Shown here: piece after piece, positions 1 through 8,981 of the stretch | Layout: each line of letters opens with the position of its first letter | How positions within the stretch are numbered: position 1 is the stretch's first letter | Assembly: GCA_963813895.1 (NCBI GenBank) | Contig: CAWFAS010000003.1 | Location: 1 to 64,000, forward strand | DNA length: 64,000 nucleotides | Direction of reading: 5' to 3' | Source: DASZWJ01 sp963813895 | GTDB lineage: Bacteria; Pseudomonadota; Gammaproteobacteria; JAURND01 | The notes under the pieces: model-generated | Told to the model about the DNA's origin: nothing | The model's database searches: none | The model's input: the letters and a program-made list of their open reading frames with translations, nothing else | Position numbers and translations under genes: made by a program

Positions 1-912
1 GTAGATGGCGAGAAACCACATCGATTGGAAAATTGCGATGGACACAGATAGGATAAATGCAAAATCACCGACTGTGACCAAGCCTTTGCTATACATAATG
101 ATCAAGGTAAATAGCATTAATCCCATCAATGAAATAATCCCAATATCCTGATAAATACGCATCCATAGAATATAGCGTTGCATTGCCCGATCTTTAGTCA
201 CTGTATCTGCAACTGCAGATTTGATGCGCGATACTTCAAAATCCTGATGTGCAAACAAACGACTATTGGTAACGTTACTAATGCTATCAACAATGTTGCC
301 GGCCGTAGCCGTTTTGCTGATGGAAAATATATGAGGCGCTGGGTTATTTTTTTGCTAAAACCAAGCGAGATCAGCATAAATACAATAGCCCAACTCATCA
401 ATATCACAGAAAAAATTGGGTGTACAAAAAACGTGGCTATGACAGCAATTACGAGGACACAAACCTGGAAAAAAGTTTGATCCATTTTTTGTAGAATGGA
501 GACCGTGCCTGATGACATATCGGTTATTTTATTTAAAAGACTGCCGGCAAAATGGTTTTGAAAATACTGATGCGAGTGTCTTTTTAAGTAGGCGAACAGG
601 GCAACTATGATATCTTGCCGAATGGCGGGAATAGCGCGCAACATAAACCAGTCGGTTATTCGGTAATTTATAGTTATTAACAAATACAATAATGTGTACA
701 GAATAGCTGGTAGTTTTATTGCATTAAAAATTTCAGTTTTATCACCGGAAAAATCAGCAATACCGTTAATGATTAATTTCAGAAAGATAAGGAGAAAGCG
801 ATGTTACCAGACCCGCTACTAAAGCCGTTATCATCATCCCGAGAAAATACCAGCGATAGGGTTTTGCAAAGTGCCAAAAAAAGGGTAGAAGCTGTTTAGG
901 GGGATGTTTCAT
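1..912 (-). pseudogene. ABC exporter, membrane domain, frameshifted
   Basis: The minus-strand reading is the transmembrane half of an ABC-type exporter running off the left edge of the window. The start chosen is the ATG at 912 (MKHPPKQLLPFFWHFAKPYR). The frame ends prematurely after SPYLSE near 770. The next frame continues the same protein (KLIINGIADFSG, then YRITDWF), so there is a one-base shift. A second shift lies near 330-345, after SKKITQ, where the natural continuation (NIVDSISNVTNSRLFAHQ, then QSMWFLAIY) is again in another frame. Two independent shifts make a pseudogene more likely than a sequencing slip. The ATP-binding half would lie outside the window. Substrate unknown. Confidence 0.75.
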
Positions 913-958
913 ATGGATTAACCGGATCAGGTATACTATATAATACTGCATAGCGGAC

Positions 959-1008
959 TATAGAAAAATTAAGATTTTCTTGAAGTGCCTTATCAATTTT
1001 GGTCTAAC
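959..1008. repeat. Direct repeat, left copy bounding the 1-3.7 kb remnant region
   Basis: About 50 bases beginning ACTATAGAAAAATTAAG and containing TTCTTGAAGTGCCTTATC recur with a few changes at 3720-3769 in the same orientation. Degraded mobile-element remnants lie between the copies. They may be ends of an old insertion or a dispersed repeat; no enzyme can be tied to them. Confidence 0.6.
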
Positions 1009-1010
1009 GA

Positions 1011-1095
1011 ATTGACTCACAATTAAACCTAACTAAAGGAGGTCATATTTCCCTGCCAAAAACCACAACGTTGACTCATAATTCACCTAACCCAG
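1011..1095. repeat. Tandem near-identical 23-base motifs, probable transposon end
   Basis: Two near-copies of a motif of the form TTGACTCA-Y-AATT-M-ACCTAAC lie about 58 bases apart, just before the transposase remnant. Repeated subterminal motifs of this kind are common at insertion-sequence ends, so I read this as the left end of the element that carried the remnant. The assignment is inference. Confidence 0.4.
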
Positions 1096-1112
1096 AAAAA
1101 AGAGGTGAATTG

Positions 1113-1483
1113 ATGGAGAATAACGGTTAATTTAGAGAAGCTTTGTCCGTCGTTATATGCGATGCTAAGCGAAAAGGGCAAGAAGTGGATATTGGATGAG
1201 TTATGCCATCTATATGGATATAATCGCAAGTATTTATTGCAGGTATTTCAATCATTTGACCGGCAAGAAGCACCTGCGTCCCGGGGTTAAGCGGCGCTAT
1301 GAAAGTGAGGACCTTCTGGAACCTTTAAAGCAGATTTGGTTAGGGACCGATCAGATGTGCAGCAAGCGGCTCAAAACTGCAATTGCATTATGGTTGCCAA
1401 GCTATGAGAGTAGCTACGAGCTATTGCCTGAAAACCAAAACAATGCGATGACTCAATGCCTTCCTGATTCATTACAGCAATAG
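1113..1483 (+). pseudogene. Transposase N-terminal remnant (DDE integrase-core type)
   Basis: Two frames together give a recognisable transposase N-terminus. The first (from about 1114) reads EKLCPSLYAMLSEKGKKWIL then ELCHLYGYNRKYLLQVF, a helix-turn-helix-like start. After a frameshift near 1270 the second reads KRRYESEDLLEPLKQIW then TDQMCSKRLKTAIALWLPSYE, which matches the conserved head region of integrase-core transposases found in many Proteobacteria. The catalytic core is absent and the reading stops at 1483. Non-functional fragment; the family is recognised from motif memory only. Confidence 0.6.
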
Positions 1484-1614
1484 TATCGTTTGCTCTGCTT
1501 TTTAAACAATAGTCAATAGCATCATGCGATTTGCTATCTACCACCATAACACGACTATCAATTAGTAATACGGTAAGATCTCTAGCTAAAATAGTGTCGA
1601 GCAAGTATCAGCTT

Positions 1615-1998
1615 TTATTGTTTAACAGATTCTTTAGCCCTAAACAAAGCTGAATCCACTAACTGGTCAAAATTTTCTTTTTCATGCGTATTGCCAAAAT
1701 ATCTGATGCGCATTTGTAAAAATGGTTTTTCGATTGTACTGTATGTCAAAGATGCCAATAAAACAATTATCGGGAAATAGAAAAACAGAGTCATTAAAAT
1801 GCTGATTTCAATTGCCGTAAGATGAAACAATATGCTCATTTTTGCTTTCACATAAGGACCCAATCCAACACCGTCTACTGCGTCTTTAACAAAAGAATGT
1901 AATAGATATAACGAGAAGCTAATAGAACCGAAATAGGACAGTAATCGGGAAACTTTGTTTTTAACGTTATTCTTGAGAGTCCAAAATTCTCCGCTCAA
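1615..1998 (-). pseudogene. Acyltransferase family 3 (OafA-like) C-terminal fragment
   Basis: The 127-residue reading has three hydrophobic helices and the motif YFGSISFSLYLLHSF, followed near the end by YSTIEKPFLQMR. Both are typical of the C-terminal half of OafA-type membrane O-acyltransferases, which acetylate surface polysaccharides. The family is normally 350 residues or longer and carries its catalytic histidine in the N-terminal half, which is missing here. The only start is a TTG immediately after a stop codon, with no ribosome site. I read it as a truncated gene. Confidence 0.6.
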
Positions 1999-2019
1999 TT
2001 ATACTTGCAATCTGATGGA

Positions 2020-2284
2020 TATACCCATCGCACCTCAAAATGCAAGATTGGCTATCAACCATGGGTTGTCATCCCCGCCGCTCATAGCTAACAAGAGGCT
2101 GCTAACAGAACAGTGGGGAACCAAGACCCAACTCAACGACAGACTAGGTTTTTAGCATCAAAAAGCTTGGTTTTTGGATTCCCGCTATCTTGCTCTCCAT
2201 TTCTAATAAACTATGAGCGGCGGGAACGACAGCAGGAGAGTTATATGCCAAAAACTCGCATCTCGAAGTACGATGGGTACATAT
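2020..2284. repeat. Imperfect long inverted repeat (MITE-like)
   Basis: The left end TATACCCATCGCACCTC pairs with the right end, whose complement begins TATGTACCCATCGTACTTC. Further in, CCCCGCCGCTCATAG at about 2073-2087 pairs with CTATGAGCGGCGGGA at about 2210-2224. The whole 265-base stretch can fold into one imperfect hairpin and carries no gene. The inner CCCGCCGC core resembles other palindromic repeats of the window. Confidence 0.65.
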
Positions 2285-2544
2285 GACTACACTCGTCATT
2301 GCGCGCGGATGTTAGTTTTTTGGGTAGCCAATCACTTTGATTTGTGTCGGCGTATTTTTTTATTCTCTAATTTTTCACGTCGATATATACAAACCTGACA
2401 ATCACAGTCATCACTGCTCATGATTGAGCGGTATTTTATACTATCCTCATAGCGACTATAAACAGCAATAAATACAATAAATGAAGATACAAATTTTCCG
2501 CCTAGGCATAAGACAGTAGCATCCTACCAGAGGCCTGCTATTTT

Positions 2545-3402
2545 GTGGCTGACAAATATTATTGTTCTGGACGATTCATGAAACAACTGGTTGCTAAAAA
2601 TATCCATCTTGTGACCATGATGAAGAAAAATGCAGTAGCATATCAGCTTATTACAATACAAGAAAAAACGCGACGAGGCCGTCCAAAAAAATATGGCAAC
2701 AAAATAAAACTATTTGATTTGTTCAAGACAGAGCTACCTTTTATAAAAGTACCGATGCCAGGTAATGCTAAACTGATGATTGAGTATTACCCGATACAAC
2801 TTCTATGGAAACCCTTGGGTGGATTAGTACAGTTTGTGTTAACACGTCATCCAAGCAGAGGAAATGTTATTGCGATGTCAACGGATTTAACACTTGACCC
2901 TTTGAGCTTAATCCTGATCTACAGTCTTCGTTTTAAAATTGAGATCCTATTCAAACAAGCGGTACATCAGGTGGGTGTATTCTTGTATCGATTTTGGCTA
3001 AAAATAATGCGGCCTAAAAAACGCGGTAGCGGCGATCAAGAACTACAATTTTCTTCCAAGAAATTCAAAGAAAACATTGCCAAGAAACTTCGCGCTTACC
3101 ATATGTTTATCTTGTTGGGATTTATTGCTCAAGGATTAATGCAGTATTTGTCAATCCATTTCCATGAAATCGTTTGGAAAAATTTTGGAACGTGGCTACG
3201 GACTGTCAGTGTAAACACATTGCCCTCTGAGATGGTGGTCGCGCTAGCCATGAAAAATACCTATGTTGAATTTCTAATAGATGGCAAGTATTGCTCCATC
3301 TTCAAGAAATTCCTGCGGGATAAAATAGATACAAAACGATTAAGGTATATGATACCGGGCAAGCAGAAGCTGCTTAGCAAAAAAGCTAATATTCTGCAAT
3401 AA
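2545..3402 (+). pseudogene. DDE transposase, C-terminal fragment
   Basis: The reading retains the second acidic motif (YFVADKYYCSGRF, the usual ADxYY) and the glutamate motif (RFKIEILFKQAVHQVG), followed by the conserved RRGSGDQELQ and AYHMFILLGFIAQGLMQYL. These are characteristic of an IS4/IS701-like DDE transposase widespread in Legionella relatives. The first third with the first catalytic aspartate is missing. The frame is open upstream of the nominal GTG at 2545 to about 2520 but no start or ribosome site is convincing. I call it a 5'-truncated, inactive gene. The exact IS family is uncertain. Confidence 0.65.
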
Positions 3403-3451
3403 AATGACGATTAAATTGTAAAAATGGATTACAGCGGGTTGATATTGTTAA

Positions 3452-3637
3452 CTCGGAATAAATATCTGTGCGCTTGAAAATATTGGACTCTCAAGTGATG
3501 TCTATATTGACGCCCGTTATAACAAAAATTATATAATTACCGAACAAGAATTAGTTTGGCTGGAAAAACGAGTAAACATTTTACAACAACTTACAGAAAA
3601 AATTTATCTGGAAAAAATGCAATCCTTTTTGTCATAA
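3452..3637 (+). pseudogene. HEPN-domain protein, C-terminal fragment
   Basis: A 61-codon stretch between two stops reads DVYIDARYNKNYIITEQELV then LEKRVNILQQLTEKI. The YIDARY motif followed by a final helix is the usual end of HEPN-domain proteins, the ribonuclease-like partners of minimal nucleotidyltransferases in toxin-antitoxin pairs. The N-terminal part with the RxxxxH motif and any partner are absent. No start codon is evident, so it is a remnant. Confidence 0.5.
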
Positions 3638-3673
3638 CTGTAAAACTATAGAAATCCTTAATGGAGAGTTATT

Positions 3674-3745
3674 GTGAGTAACGAAAGAAAAAGCCGCTTA
3701 TCTACCCAAAATCAGGGTACTATAGAAAAATTTAGATTTTCTTAA
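3674..3745 (+). pseudogene. Stub ORF with ribosome site, 23 codons
   Basis: GGAG lies seven bases before a GTG that opens the reading MSNERKSRLSTQNQG and ends inside the 3720-3769 direct repeat. The start resembles those of the effector-like genes elsewhere in the window (MSQ.. starts). It looks like a gene whose body was replaced when the repeat inserted. Function unknown. Confidence 0.3.
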
Positions 3746-3769
3746 TGTGCCTTATCGATTTCGGTCAAT
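3720..3769. repeat. Direct repeat, right copy
   Basis: Second copy of the sequence at 959-1008 (ACTATAGAAAAATTTAG, then TGTGCCTTATCGATTTCGG). It closes the stretch of mobile-element remnants and supplies the stop of the stub ORF at 3674. Confidence 0.6.
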
Positions 3770-3905
3770 CAGCAAACTATTGCCAGCAGGTAATGGCGCC
3801 CAAGAATAAATTAAAGATCATGAAAAAAAAATGGCATGCATCCAGCGTTGACGAGAGTGTTTCAATTAAATTTATTTCTCCCACATGTCAACGTGCACTA
3901 AAACC

Positions 3906-3941
3906 GGCTATTGTTTAGGGTCACAATAGCCCAGTTTTTTT
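3906..3941 (+). terminator. Rho-independent terminator-like hairpin
   Basis: GGCTATTGT and ACAATAGCC form a perfect 9-bp stem with an 8-base loop, followed by CAG and seven T on the plus strand. It faces the end of the minus-strand regulator gene and would stop transcription arriving from the left. The gene it once served is probably among the lost ones. Confidence 0.55.
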
Positions 3942-3957
3942 GGTGCATGGTAAAAAA

Positions 3958-4902
3958 TCAATCACGTAAATTTTTTAACCATTTTTTTGCGTTGGCACTA
4001 ATTTTTTTATCAGCTAGCGCAATGTCATAAATTTCTGTTTTAGATGTATGGTCATCTCCGTACATATCATCCAGCACTTCATGCCAAAGATTTAAAAGTA
4101 TGTTGGGTGAAGTTTGTCCAACCTGGTCAAGAATCTTATAAATGCGATCTTTCCAATAAGCATCCATGGCTTTATCCATCCAAGAGACCATTTCAGCTGT
4201 TAAACCAACCTCTTTCAGCCCTTTTCCTTTTGCGAATCCTTTTTCAAATTTTTTGGTACGTAAATGTGCATATTTTTTGCCATATACATTATTCACCCAC
4301 AGCATGCACTTTTTACCAATTGTAATACCAATTTCAGATTCTGGATTATTTTCAAGATTGTTGCTAATTTCTGATACTAAATTAGACCAAATTTTTTCAA
4401 ATGCTGCTTTCTGTGCTGGCGTTGAATTAGCTTTTAACTCAGCTTCAAAGGCTGCATATTGTTTTAATTCATCAGGGGTAAATATTTCTTTAACCCAAGA
4501 ATGTTCAAGTTTCTGTGTCATACGATATACCTCAATGAGTTTAATAATGGTTTCCCATGGGATAGATTTATCGTCTGCAATATCAGAAACAATTTGCTTG
4601 AGTGCATGACTTGCATCGAGTAATACATTAGCTTTTTGTTCCAATAGTCTGGATTGAACTGAAAAATGTTCAATAGCTTCTGCATTGCCAGCAAGTAATT
4701 CTTTAATTTTGGATAATTCAAATCCAAAAAATTTCAAGGCTATGATCTGCTGTAGACGTAATAAATCCCTTTCGGAGTAAACTCGATAACCATTTGATAA
4801 GCGTACAGAAGGCTTTAACAAGCCAATGCGATCATAATGATGTAATGTCTGTACCGATATATCTGTTAGTTTGCTTAGATCTTTTACATACCATTGAGTC
4901 AT
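3958..4902 (-). CDS. MerR-family regulator with TipAS-like domain
   Basis: A 314-residue cytoplasmic transcription activator. Residues 3-72 are a MerR DNA-binding domain (LTDISVQTLHHYDRIGLLKP, GYRVYSERDLLRLQQI), followed by a dimerisation helix. From about residue 135 the protein matches the TipAS fold (TPDELKQYAAFEAEL, later WMDKAMDAYWKDRIY), which in the TipA family binds thiopeptide antibiotics or other hydrophobic compounds. The ATG at 4902 has a strong AAGGAGGT ribosome site seven bases upstream. Length is somewhat above the TipA norm of about 250. The gene stands alone; the nearest possible target is a dead LysE-type exporter remnant upstream. The ligand cannot be predicted. Confidence 0.8.
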   Translation of the reverse strand: MTQWYVKDLSKLTDISVQTLHHYDRIGLLKPSVRLSNGYRVYSERDLLRLQQIIALKFFGFELSKIKELLAGNAEAIEHFSVQSRLLEQKANVLLDASHALKQIVSDIADDKSIPWETIIKLIEVYRMTQKLEHSWVKEIFTPDELKQYAAFEAELKANSTPAQKAAFEKIWSNLVSEISNNLENNPESEIGITIGKKCMLWVNNVYGKKYAHLRTKKFEKGFAKGKGLKEVGLTAEMVSWMDKAMDAYWKDRIYKILDQVGQTSPNILLNLWHEVLDDMYGDDHTSKTEIYDIALADKKISANAKKWLKNLRD

Positions 4903-4934
4903 CGTTTTACCTCCTTGTGAATAAGGCTAATGGA

Positions 4935-4954
4935 TATAGTAACTATAGGGTCAA
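4935..4954 (-). promoter_or_regulatory. Candidate MerR-type promoter dyad
   Basis: About 35 bases upstream of the regulator start is the palindrome TATAGTAACTATA, adjoining TTGACC read on the minus strand as a possible -35 box. MerR proteins bind dyads placed between promoter elements and usually act on their own promoters. The match is by eye. Confidence 0.35.
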
Positions 4955-5051
4955 GTGATTTTTTTCTCTTCGATAATTATTTGAGAGAGCACTCGCTAAT
5001 TCAGCTTTTTCCCCCTGAACTAAAATAATTTTTTATGCCGTAAGGAACTGC

Positions 5052-5159
5052 TTAACTGCTGATGCTGCTCATCCTACTGCGTTAAAAATACAACAAAAAA
5101 TTACGGGATTTATTTTAATTGGCTTAGGAATGCGGCTTGCTATATTTGAAAGAGGATAA
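5052..5159 (+). pseudogene. LysE/RhtB-type exporter C-terminal remnant
   Basis: The 35-codon reading ALKIQQKITGFILIGLGMR then LAIFERG resembles the last helix and tail of LysE/RhtB amino-acid efflux proteins (the IGLGxRLA ending). Everything upstream is interrupted by stops. It sits divergently from the TipAS regulator, an arrangement often seen for an exporter and its regulator, but that link is inference. Confidence 0.4.
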
Positions 5160-5168
5160 TATGATACA

Positions 5169-5342
5169 TTATTTATATTCTACCTCTAATTGTAGGCGAT
5201 CACTTTTGGGTAAAGAGGTGGCTTGAATGCGATCATAAGCTATAGTTTTCCAGTTGGCCGTTTCATTTTGTGTTCTGGCAGCTTCCCAAAAGTTTTTTGA
5301 GCGATAAGCATCAAGTTCGTCCACAACTAACTTTTCACGCAA
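5169..5342 (-). pseudogene. Unrecognised short minus-strand reading frame
   Basis: A 57-codon frame after a stop begins at a TTG (REKLVVDELDAYRSKNFWE) and ends RLQLEVEYK. Composition is protein-like, with alternating charged and hydrophobic residues, but no ribosome site is seen and I recognise no family. It directly precedes other debris, so it is probably the tail of a lost gene. Confidence 0.25.
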
Positions 5343-5438
5343 CTACATAATAATCCAATCTTCTGTGCGACGCCATGCCATGACCCGCCTTGCATAAGAT
5401 GGGCTTGCTGACTAGTTCTGCGCCAACAAACGGCTACC

Positions 5439-5538
5439 GAATGAGGAGGGGGCTCAGCGGACACGCTGTGAATACGTCCCTGTACGCTCGACGGTTTCAT
5501 CCATAAAACCGACGGTCCGCTGAGCCCCCTCCTCATTC
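5439..5538. repeat. 100-bp palindromic repeat inside IS66 debris
   Basis: GAATGAGGAGGGGGCTCAGC continues as GGAC, and the reverse complement of this 24-base arm ends the element, giving perfect 24-bp arms around a 52-base centre. GGCT and AGCC lie a few bases outside the arms. It carries no gene and separates an unknown fragment from the IS66 remnant. Confidence 0.75.
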
Positions 5539-5544
5539 AGCAGC

Positions 5545-5798
5545 CTTACATGGCCAATTCAGCTTAAATCGTCTTATTAATTTTTCAACCCATTTCAAAC
5601 TCCACGCTTCATTTGCAACGTATTCTTTGCTGTAGTTTAGAAAGTCTCTTCTAACATGTGCCCAACAAAATGCTAAAATAAAGCATCAGATTTAGCAATT
5701 ATCTTATAGGCCGCATGGCGATCTACATTAAAAATTCTTCCCGGATGATCTTTGCCAAAGTGATTCAGTAGTACTTTAGAAGAGCGAGCAATTTTATA
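5545..5798 (-). pseudogene. IS66-type transposase (TnpC) remnant
   Basis: Read on the minus strand, one frame gives KVLLNHFGKDHPGRIFNVDR then HAAYKIIAKSDALF. After a frameshift another gives FCWAHVRRDFLNYSKEY then EAWSLKWVEKLIRRFKLNW. The VDRxxAYK and CWAHVRRDF motifs are the hallmark of the DDE core of IS66-family transposases. Only about 85 codons survive and the frame is broken. Confidence 0.6.
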
Positions 5799-5880
5799 GA
5801 CTACAGTTCTGCATTATGAATATTCATAAGTACCACCGATGAAAAGAGTACACTATAGCTTTAATATATAAAGGTGTTTC

Positions 5881-6414
5881 ATGACTACAAAAAATATTAT
5901 TATTACGGGCGCAATGGGTAGTGGTAAATCTACCGTTTTAAAATTGTTGCAGATGCAGGGTTTTACAGTAGTTGAAGAACCCGCGAGACAAATATTAGCA
6001 GAGCAGCGAAGTATTGAAGACGAGGGTGTACCTGAAAAAAATCCGAAGCTCTTTACTCAATTGCTTTTATCGCGTGCAATATATCAATATAAACAAATGC
6101 AAAATATTGGCGGTACAGTTATTTACGATAGAGGCGTTCCTGACAACATTGCCTACGCTCGATTATTGAAATTAAATTATTTGCCAGCTAATCATGCAGC
6201 AAAACTATATCGATACGAGTCTCATGTTTTTATGTTTCCGGCGTGGAAAGAAATATATACCACTGATGACGAGCGAAAGATGTCATTTGAAGCAGCAGAA
6301 GCATTTGGCAATGACGTTCAAAAAATTTATAAAGAACAGGGCTATACTATTATAAATGTACCTTGTGTCTCACCGGAAGAACGCGTGCGAATTATTATGG
6401 AAAGAATAAAGTAG
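5881..6414 (+). CDS. AAA-type P-loop ATPase (AAA_28 family)
   Basis: A 177-residue soluble protein with a Walker A motif close to the start (IIITGAMGSGKSTVLKLLQ). The lid and base regions resemble small NTPases or kinases of the AAA_28 group (VIYDRGVPDNIAYARLL, where the DRG acts as the Walker-B-like element). Members of this group bind nucleotide; their substrates are mostly unknown. The start is the ATG at 5881, with AAAGGTG as a moderate ribosome site. It is complete and flanked by an IS66 remnant and a 180-bp miniature element, so it is an isolated gene in a decayed region. A small-molecule kinase role is possible but not shown. Confidence 0.7.
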   Translation: MTTKNIIITGAMGSGKSTVLKLLQMQGFTVVEEPARQILAEQRSIEDEGVPEKNPKLFTQLLLSRAIYQYKQMQNIGGTVIYDRGVPDNIAYARLLKLNYLPANHAAKLYRYESHVFMFPAWKEIYTTDDERKMSFEAAEAFGNDVQKIYKEQGYTIINVPCVSPEERVRIIMERIK

Positions 6415-6421
6415 ATGTTTA

Positions 6422-6601
6422 GGCTCTGTAAAACAATAACTTATCTTTTTAGCATCCCATCTAAGACTCATCTTCGCAGGCGGGAGGGTGTAGAAAAACA
6501 CTTACATAGAACAACTATGCGCGCATTTTTCTACACCCTCCCGCCTGCAAATCTGAGCCTCAGCTGGGCGCTAAAAAGATAAGTTATTGTTTTACAGAGC
6601 C
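6422..6601. mobile_element. 180-bp palindromic MITE, copy 1
   Basis: The element begins GGCTCTGTAAAACAATAACT and ends with its reverse complement. Most of its length can fold on itself, including a central GGCGGGAGGGTGTAG stem. A 3-bp target duplication TTA flanks it (6419-6421 and 6602-6604). It encodes no protein. Copies 2 and 3 are at 8424 and 8982. TNA target duplications are known for some IS5-family groups, so mobilisation by such a transposase is an inference. Confidence 0.85.
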
Positions 6602-6759
6602 TTACAATTATGGTTTTGCTATAATCAAAATTGCTGCCATTACAAAAAAGTAACCTAGAAAGAACATGGCATAAAGCTTTAACAAATATCATCAAGATCA
6701 ATTATCGTAAGCTTGTTTGGGATTTCCCAACATCAATACGATATTATTAAACCGGTTTT
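6602..6759. other. Intergenic stretch, no gene seen
   Basis: AT-rich DNA between the miniature element and the SDR gene end. CCGGTTTTTTAAAAAATTC near 6752 is at the 3' end of the SDR gene. I see no supported gene or RNA. Confidence 0.5.
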
Positions 6760-7518
6760 TTAAAAAATTCTACCACCATCGACTGATATTTCTGTGCCAT
6801 TAATATGAAAAGCATCATCAGATGCCAGCAATGCAATAACGCTGGCTACATGCTCGGGGCTTGCCGGTTTACTTTGTCCAAGTGGTATAAGCGTCTTAAC
6901 CAAATCTGGATTGCCACCTTCTGGAATACGAAAGGTACCAGCTAAGTCACTCTCAATACTGCCAGGCAATACGCAGTTTGCATGCAGTCCCTGCAAAAAA
7001 TATTCAATAAATAAGGATCGTGTAAACGCTTGAATAGCTCCTTTGGTAGCCGCATAGGCTGCCATCCATGGGTGTGGTTGTTCAATTGCTATGGACGAGG
7101 TGTTAACTAAATAACTATATTGATTTTTCAACAAATGCGGCAAGGCATGTCGATTAACGTTAAAAGTGCCTGTGAGATTAACTGAAATTATTGCATTCCA
7201 CTGTTCTAATGTCATTTCATGGGTATGATAACAACGTAGTATTCCTGCATTATGACTTAAAGATTGAATACCGCCAAGTTCTTTGCAGAGATGATCAATA
7301 ATTTGTTTGGTAAGTTCAAAATTGGATACATCACATTGAGCATAGACAATATTAATTTTGTAGGCCTGAAGTTCTCCGGCTAATGTGTGAAGTTTATCTG
7401 AATTAATATCTAATAAGGCAAGATTGCCTCCTTCGCTGGCAATACGAATAGCCGTCGCACGACCGATGCCTGAGCTGGCACCAGTGATCATGACATTTTT
7501 ATTTTTAAATCGCTCCAT
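6760..7518 (-). CDS. SDR-family NAD(P)-dependent oxidoreductase
   Basis: A 252-residue classical short-chain dehydrogenase, probably cytoplasmic. It shows the nucleotide-binding motif TGASSGIG at residues 12-19, an acidic residue after beta-2 (LALLDINS) that favours NAD(H), HNAG for the structural motif, the catalytic serine in NTSSIA and the catalytic YAATK. The C-terminus ends with the typical NGTEISVDGG. Start is ATG 7518 with GGAGC seven bases upstream. It lies alone between a miniature element and a secreted-protein gene, so the substrate cannot be inferred. Related members act on sugars, hydroxy acids or 3-oxoacyl groups. Confidence 0.85.
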   Translation of the reverse strand: MERFKNKNVMITGASSGIGRATAIRIASEGGNLALLDINSDKLHTLAGELQAYKINIVYAQCDVSNFELTKQIIDHLCKELGGIQSLSHNAGILRCYHTHEMTLEQWNAIISVNLTGTFNVNRHALPHLLKNQYSYLVNTSSIAIEQPHPWMAAYAATKGAIQAFTRSLFIEYFLQGLHANCVLPGSIESDLAGTFRIPEGGNPDLVKTLIPLGQSKPASPEHVASVIALLASDDAFHINGTEISVDGGRIF

Positions 7519-7620
7519 ATTTGCTCCGTTTTTTTGTAGAGGCTATTTATAACCTTCTGTATTAGAGTCAGGAGCTTCAGGAGGGCTCCTCCTCTGCGGT
7601 AGCTAATTAAAAAATATTTA

Positions 7621-8064
7621 TTATTTTATGGTGTTATCATTTAACCAAACATCATACTGAGGAGAATATACTGCAAAAGTAGCCTTGATTTCCCGCCCAT
7701 TATGCCATAAACCCTTGATAGGAATAAAGTTAGCATCGTCGGCATAAATTATTGTCTGCTTAATTGAGTCCAGAATAACGCTAATTGTGCCACCATCTAT
7801 TGTGACAGGGTTAGAGTTTTTATCATATCCAGATACGCTAACTGAACATTTGCTACTGTTCACGTTACCTAATATAGCTACAGCGTTATTATATGGAATG
7901 CTACGACCCATGTAACCTTCTGCTGATAATAAAACCTTTCCATCGCAAGTCAGAGTTATAACATCATCAGTTGCGGTCGCTTGACTGAAGAATATTCCCA
8001 TATCCTGCGCATAAGCATAGGTGTTGAATAACATAAGCACAATTAAATAAAATAATTTTTTCAT
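7621..8064 (-). CDS. Secreted protein of unknown function
   Basis: A 147-residue protein with a clear signal peptide (MKKLFYLIVLMLFNTYAYAQ, cleavage expected after the AYA at residues 17-19). The mature part is rich in beta-type residues and turn residues and contains two cysteines (LTCDGK and SSKCSV) that could form a disulfide in the periplasm. AGAGGAA lies before the ATG at 8064. I recognise no domain. The neighbours are unrelated, so no function is proposed. Confidence 0.65.
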   Translation of the reverse strand: MKKLFYLIVLMLFNTYAYAQDMGIFFSQATATDDVITLTCDGKVLLSAEGYMGRSIPYNNAVAILGNVNSSKCSVSVSGYDKNSNPVTIDGGTISVILDSIKQTIIYADDANFIPIKGLWHNGREIKATFAVYSPQYDVWLNDNTIK

Positions 8065-8423
8065 ATCAATTCCTCTTAGTTTTAGTGAAGCAAGGGATCA
8101 AATCTAGCCTTGTGTTTTGGATTGTTTTAATAATAATTGTATTCGTAACTTTATGCTAAAATTTTTTTTAGTGTAAAACTAAAAGCTCCATTTTTTAATT
8201 GATAACTTCTAACCAGATATTATAATAAATTTCTTAGCCTCGTCTATAGCGCCGGCATATAATCTCGAATTTTTGATTTTAACCGCCAGTGAAGCAATAA
8301 TACACTGCTGTTAGCGCCAAGAACCATACCCCACCAGAGACCGACACCGCCAAGTTGAAAATAGGTTGCAATTAAATATCCTATAGGCAATGCGACTCCC
8401 CAAAAGCTGATAATGGATGCTAA

Positions 8424-8603
8424 GGCTCTGTAAAACAATAACCTATCTTTTTAACATCCCATCTAAGACCCATCTTCGCAGGCGGGAGGGGATAGAAAAA
8501 CACTTACATAGAACAACTATGCGCGCATTTTTCTACCCCCTCCCGCCTGCAAATCTGAGTCTCATCTGGGCGCTAAAAAGATAGGTTATTGTTTTACAGA
8601 GCC
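8424..8603. mobile_element. 180-bp palindromic MITE, copy 2
   Basis: Same length and ends as the copy at 6422, with TAA duplicated on both sides (8421-8423 and 8604-8606). It sits inside the MATE pseudogene between TKFTLL and the next transmembrane segment. A few internal substitutions separate it from copies 1 and 3. Confidence 0.85.
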
Positions 8604-8981
8604 TAAAAGTGTAAATTTCGTATCTTTCAAGGCGCGTAGTGCACCAAACAGTGAGATTCGTGTAGCCTCAAAATATGAGGGTTTATTTTTTTTGAGAATG
8701 GAACGAAAATAATGTTTATAATCTTTGTGAATTAAAACAAATACGCTGATTACTATGGCTATTATCCAATAACTGATTGTCATTCCCCAATCTGCCCCCG
8801 CAATCCCTAAAGCCGGAAATCCAAACGCACCGAAAATGAATGAGTAACTAAAAAATATTACTAACGAAACGCTAAGCACGATGAAATACATAATAATGCG
8901 TGTATGGCCTAATCCTATGATGAATTCAAAAATGGCGATAGAAATGAAATTTGGCAATAATCCCCACGCCAAAGCATGTAA

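Noticed and set aside
1371..1604. A 77-codon minus-strand frame with protein-like text (LARDLTVLLIDSRVMVVDSK)
   Set aside because: Its second half is antisense to the transposase remnant and the first half has no recognisable domain or ribosome site. It may be debris of the acyltransferase locus, but I cannot support a gene.
4044..4609. Plus-strand open frames opposite the TipAS regulator
   Set aside because: They are shadows of a gene with clear MerR and TipAS motifs and a strong ribosome site on the other strand.
5327..5536. A 69-codon frame through the 100-bp palindrome
   Set aside because: It consists mostly of repeat sequence and lacks a start signal; palindromes generate such frames by chance.
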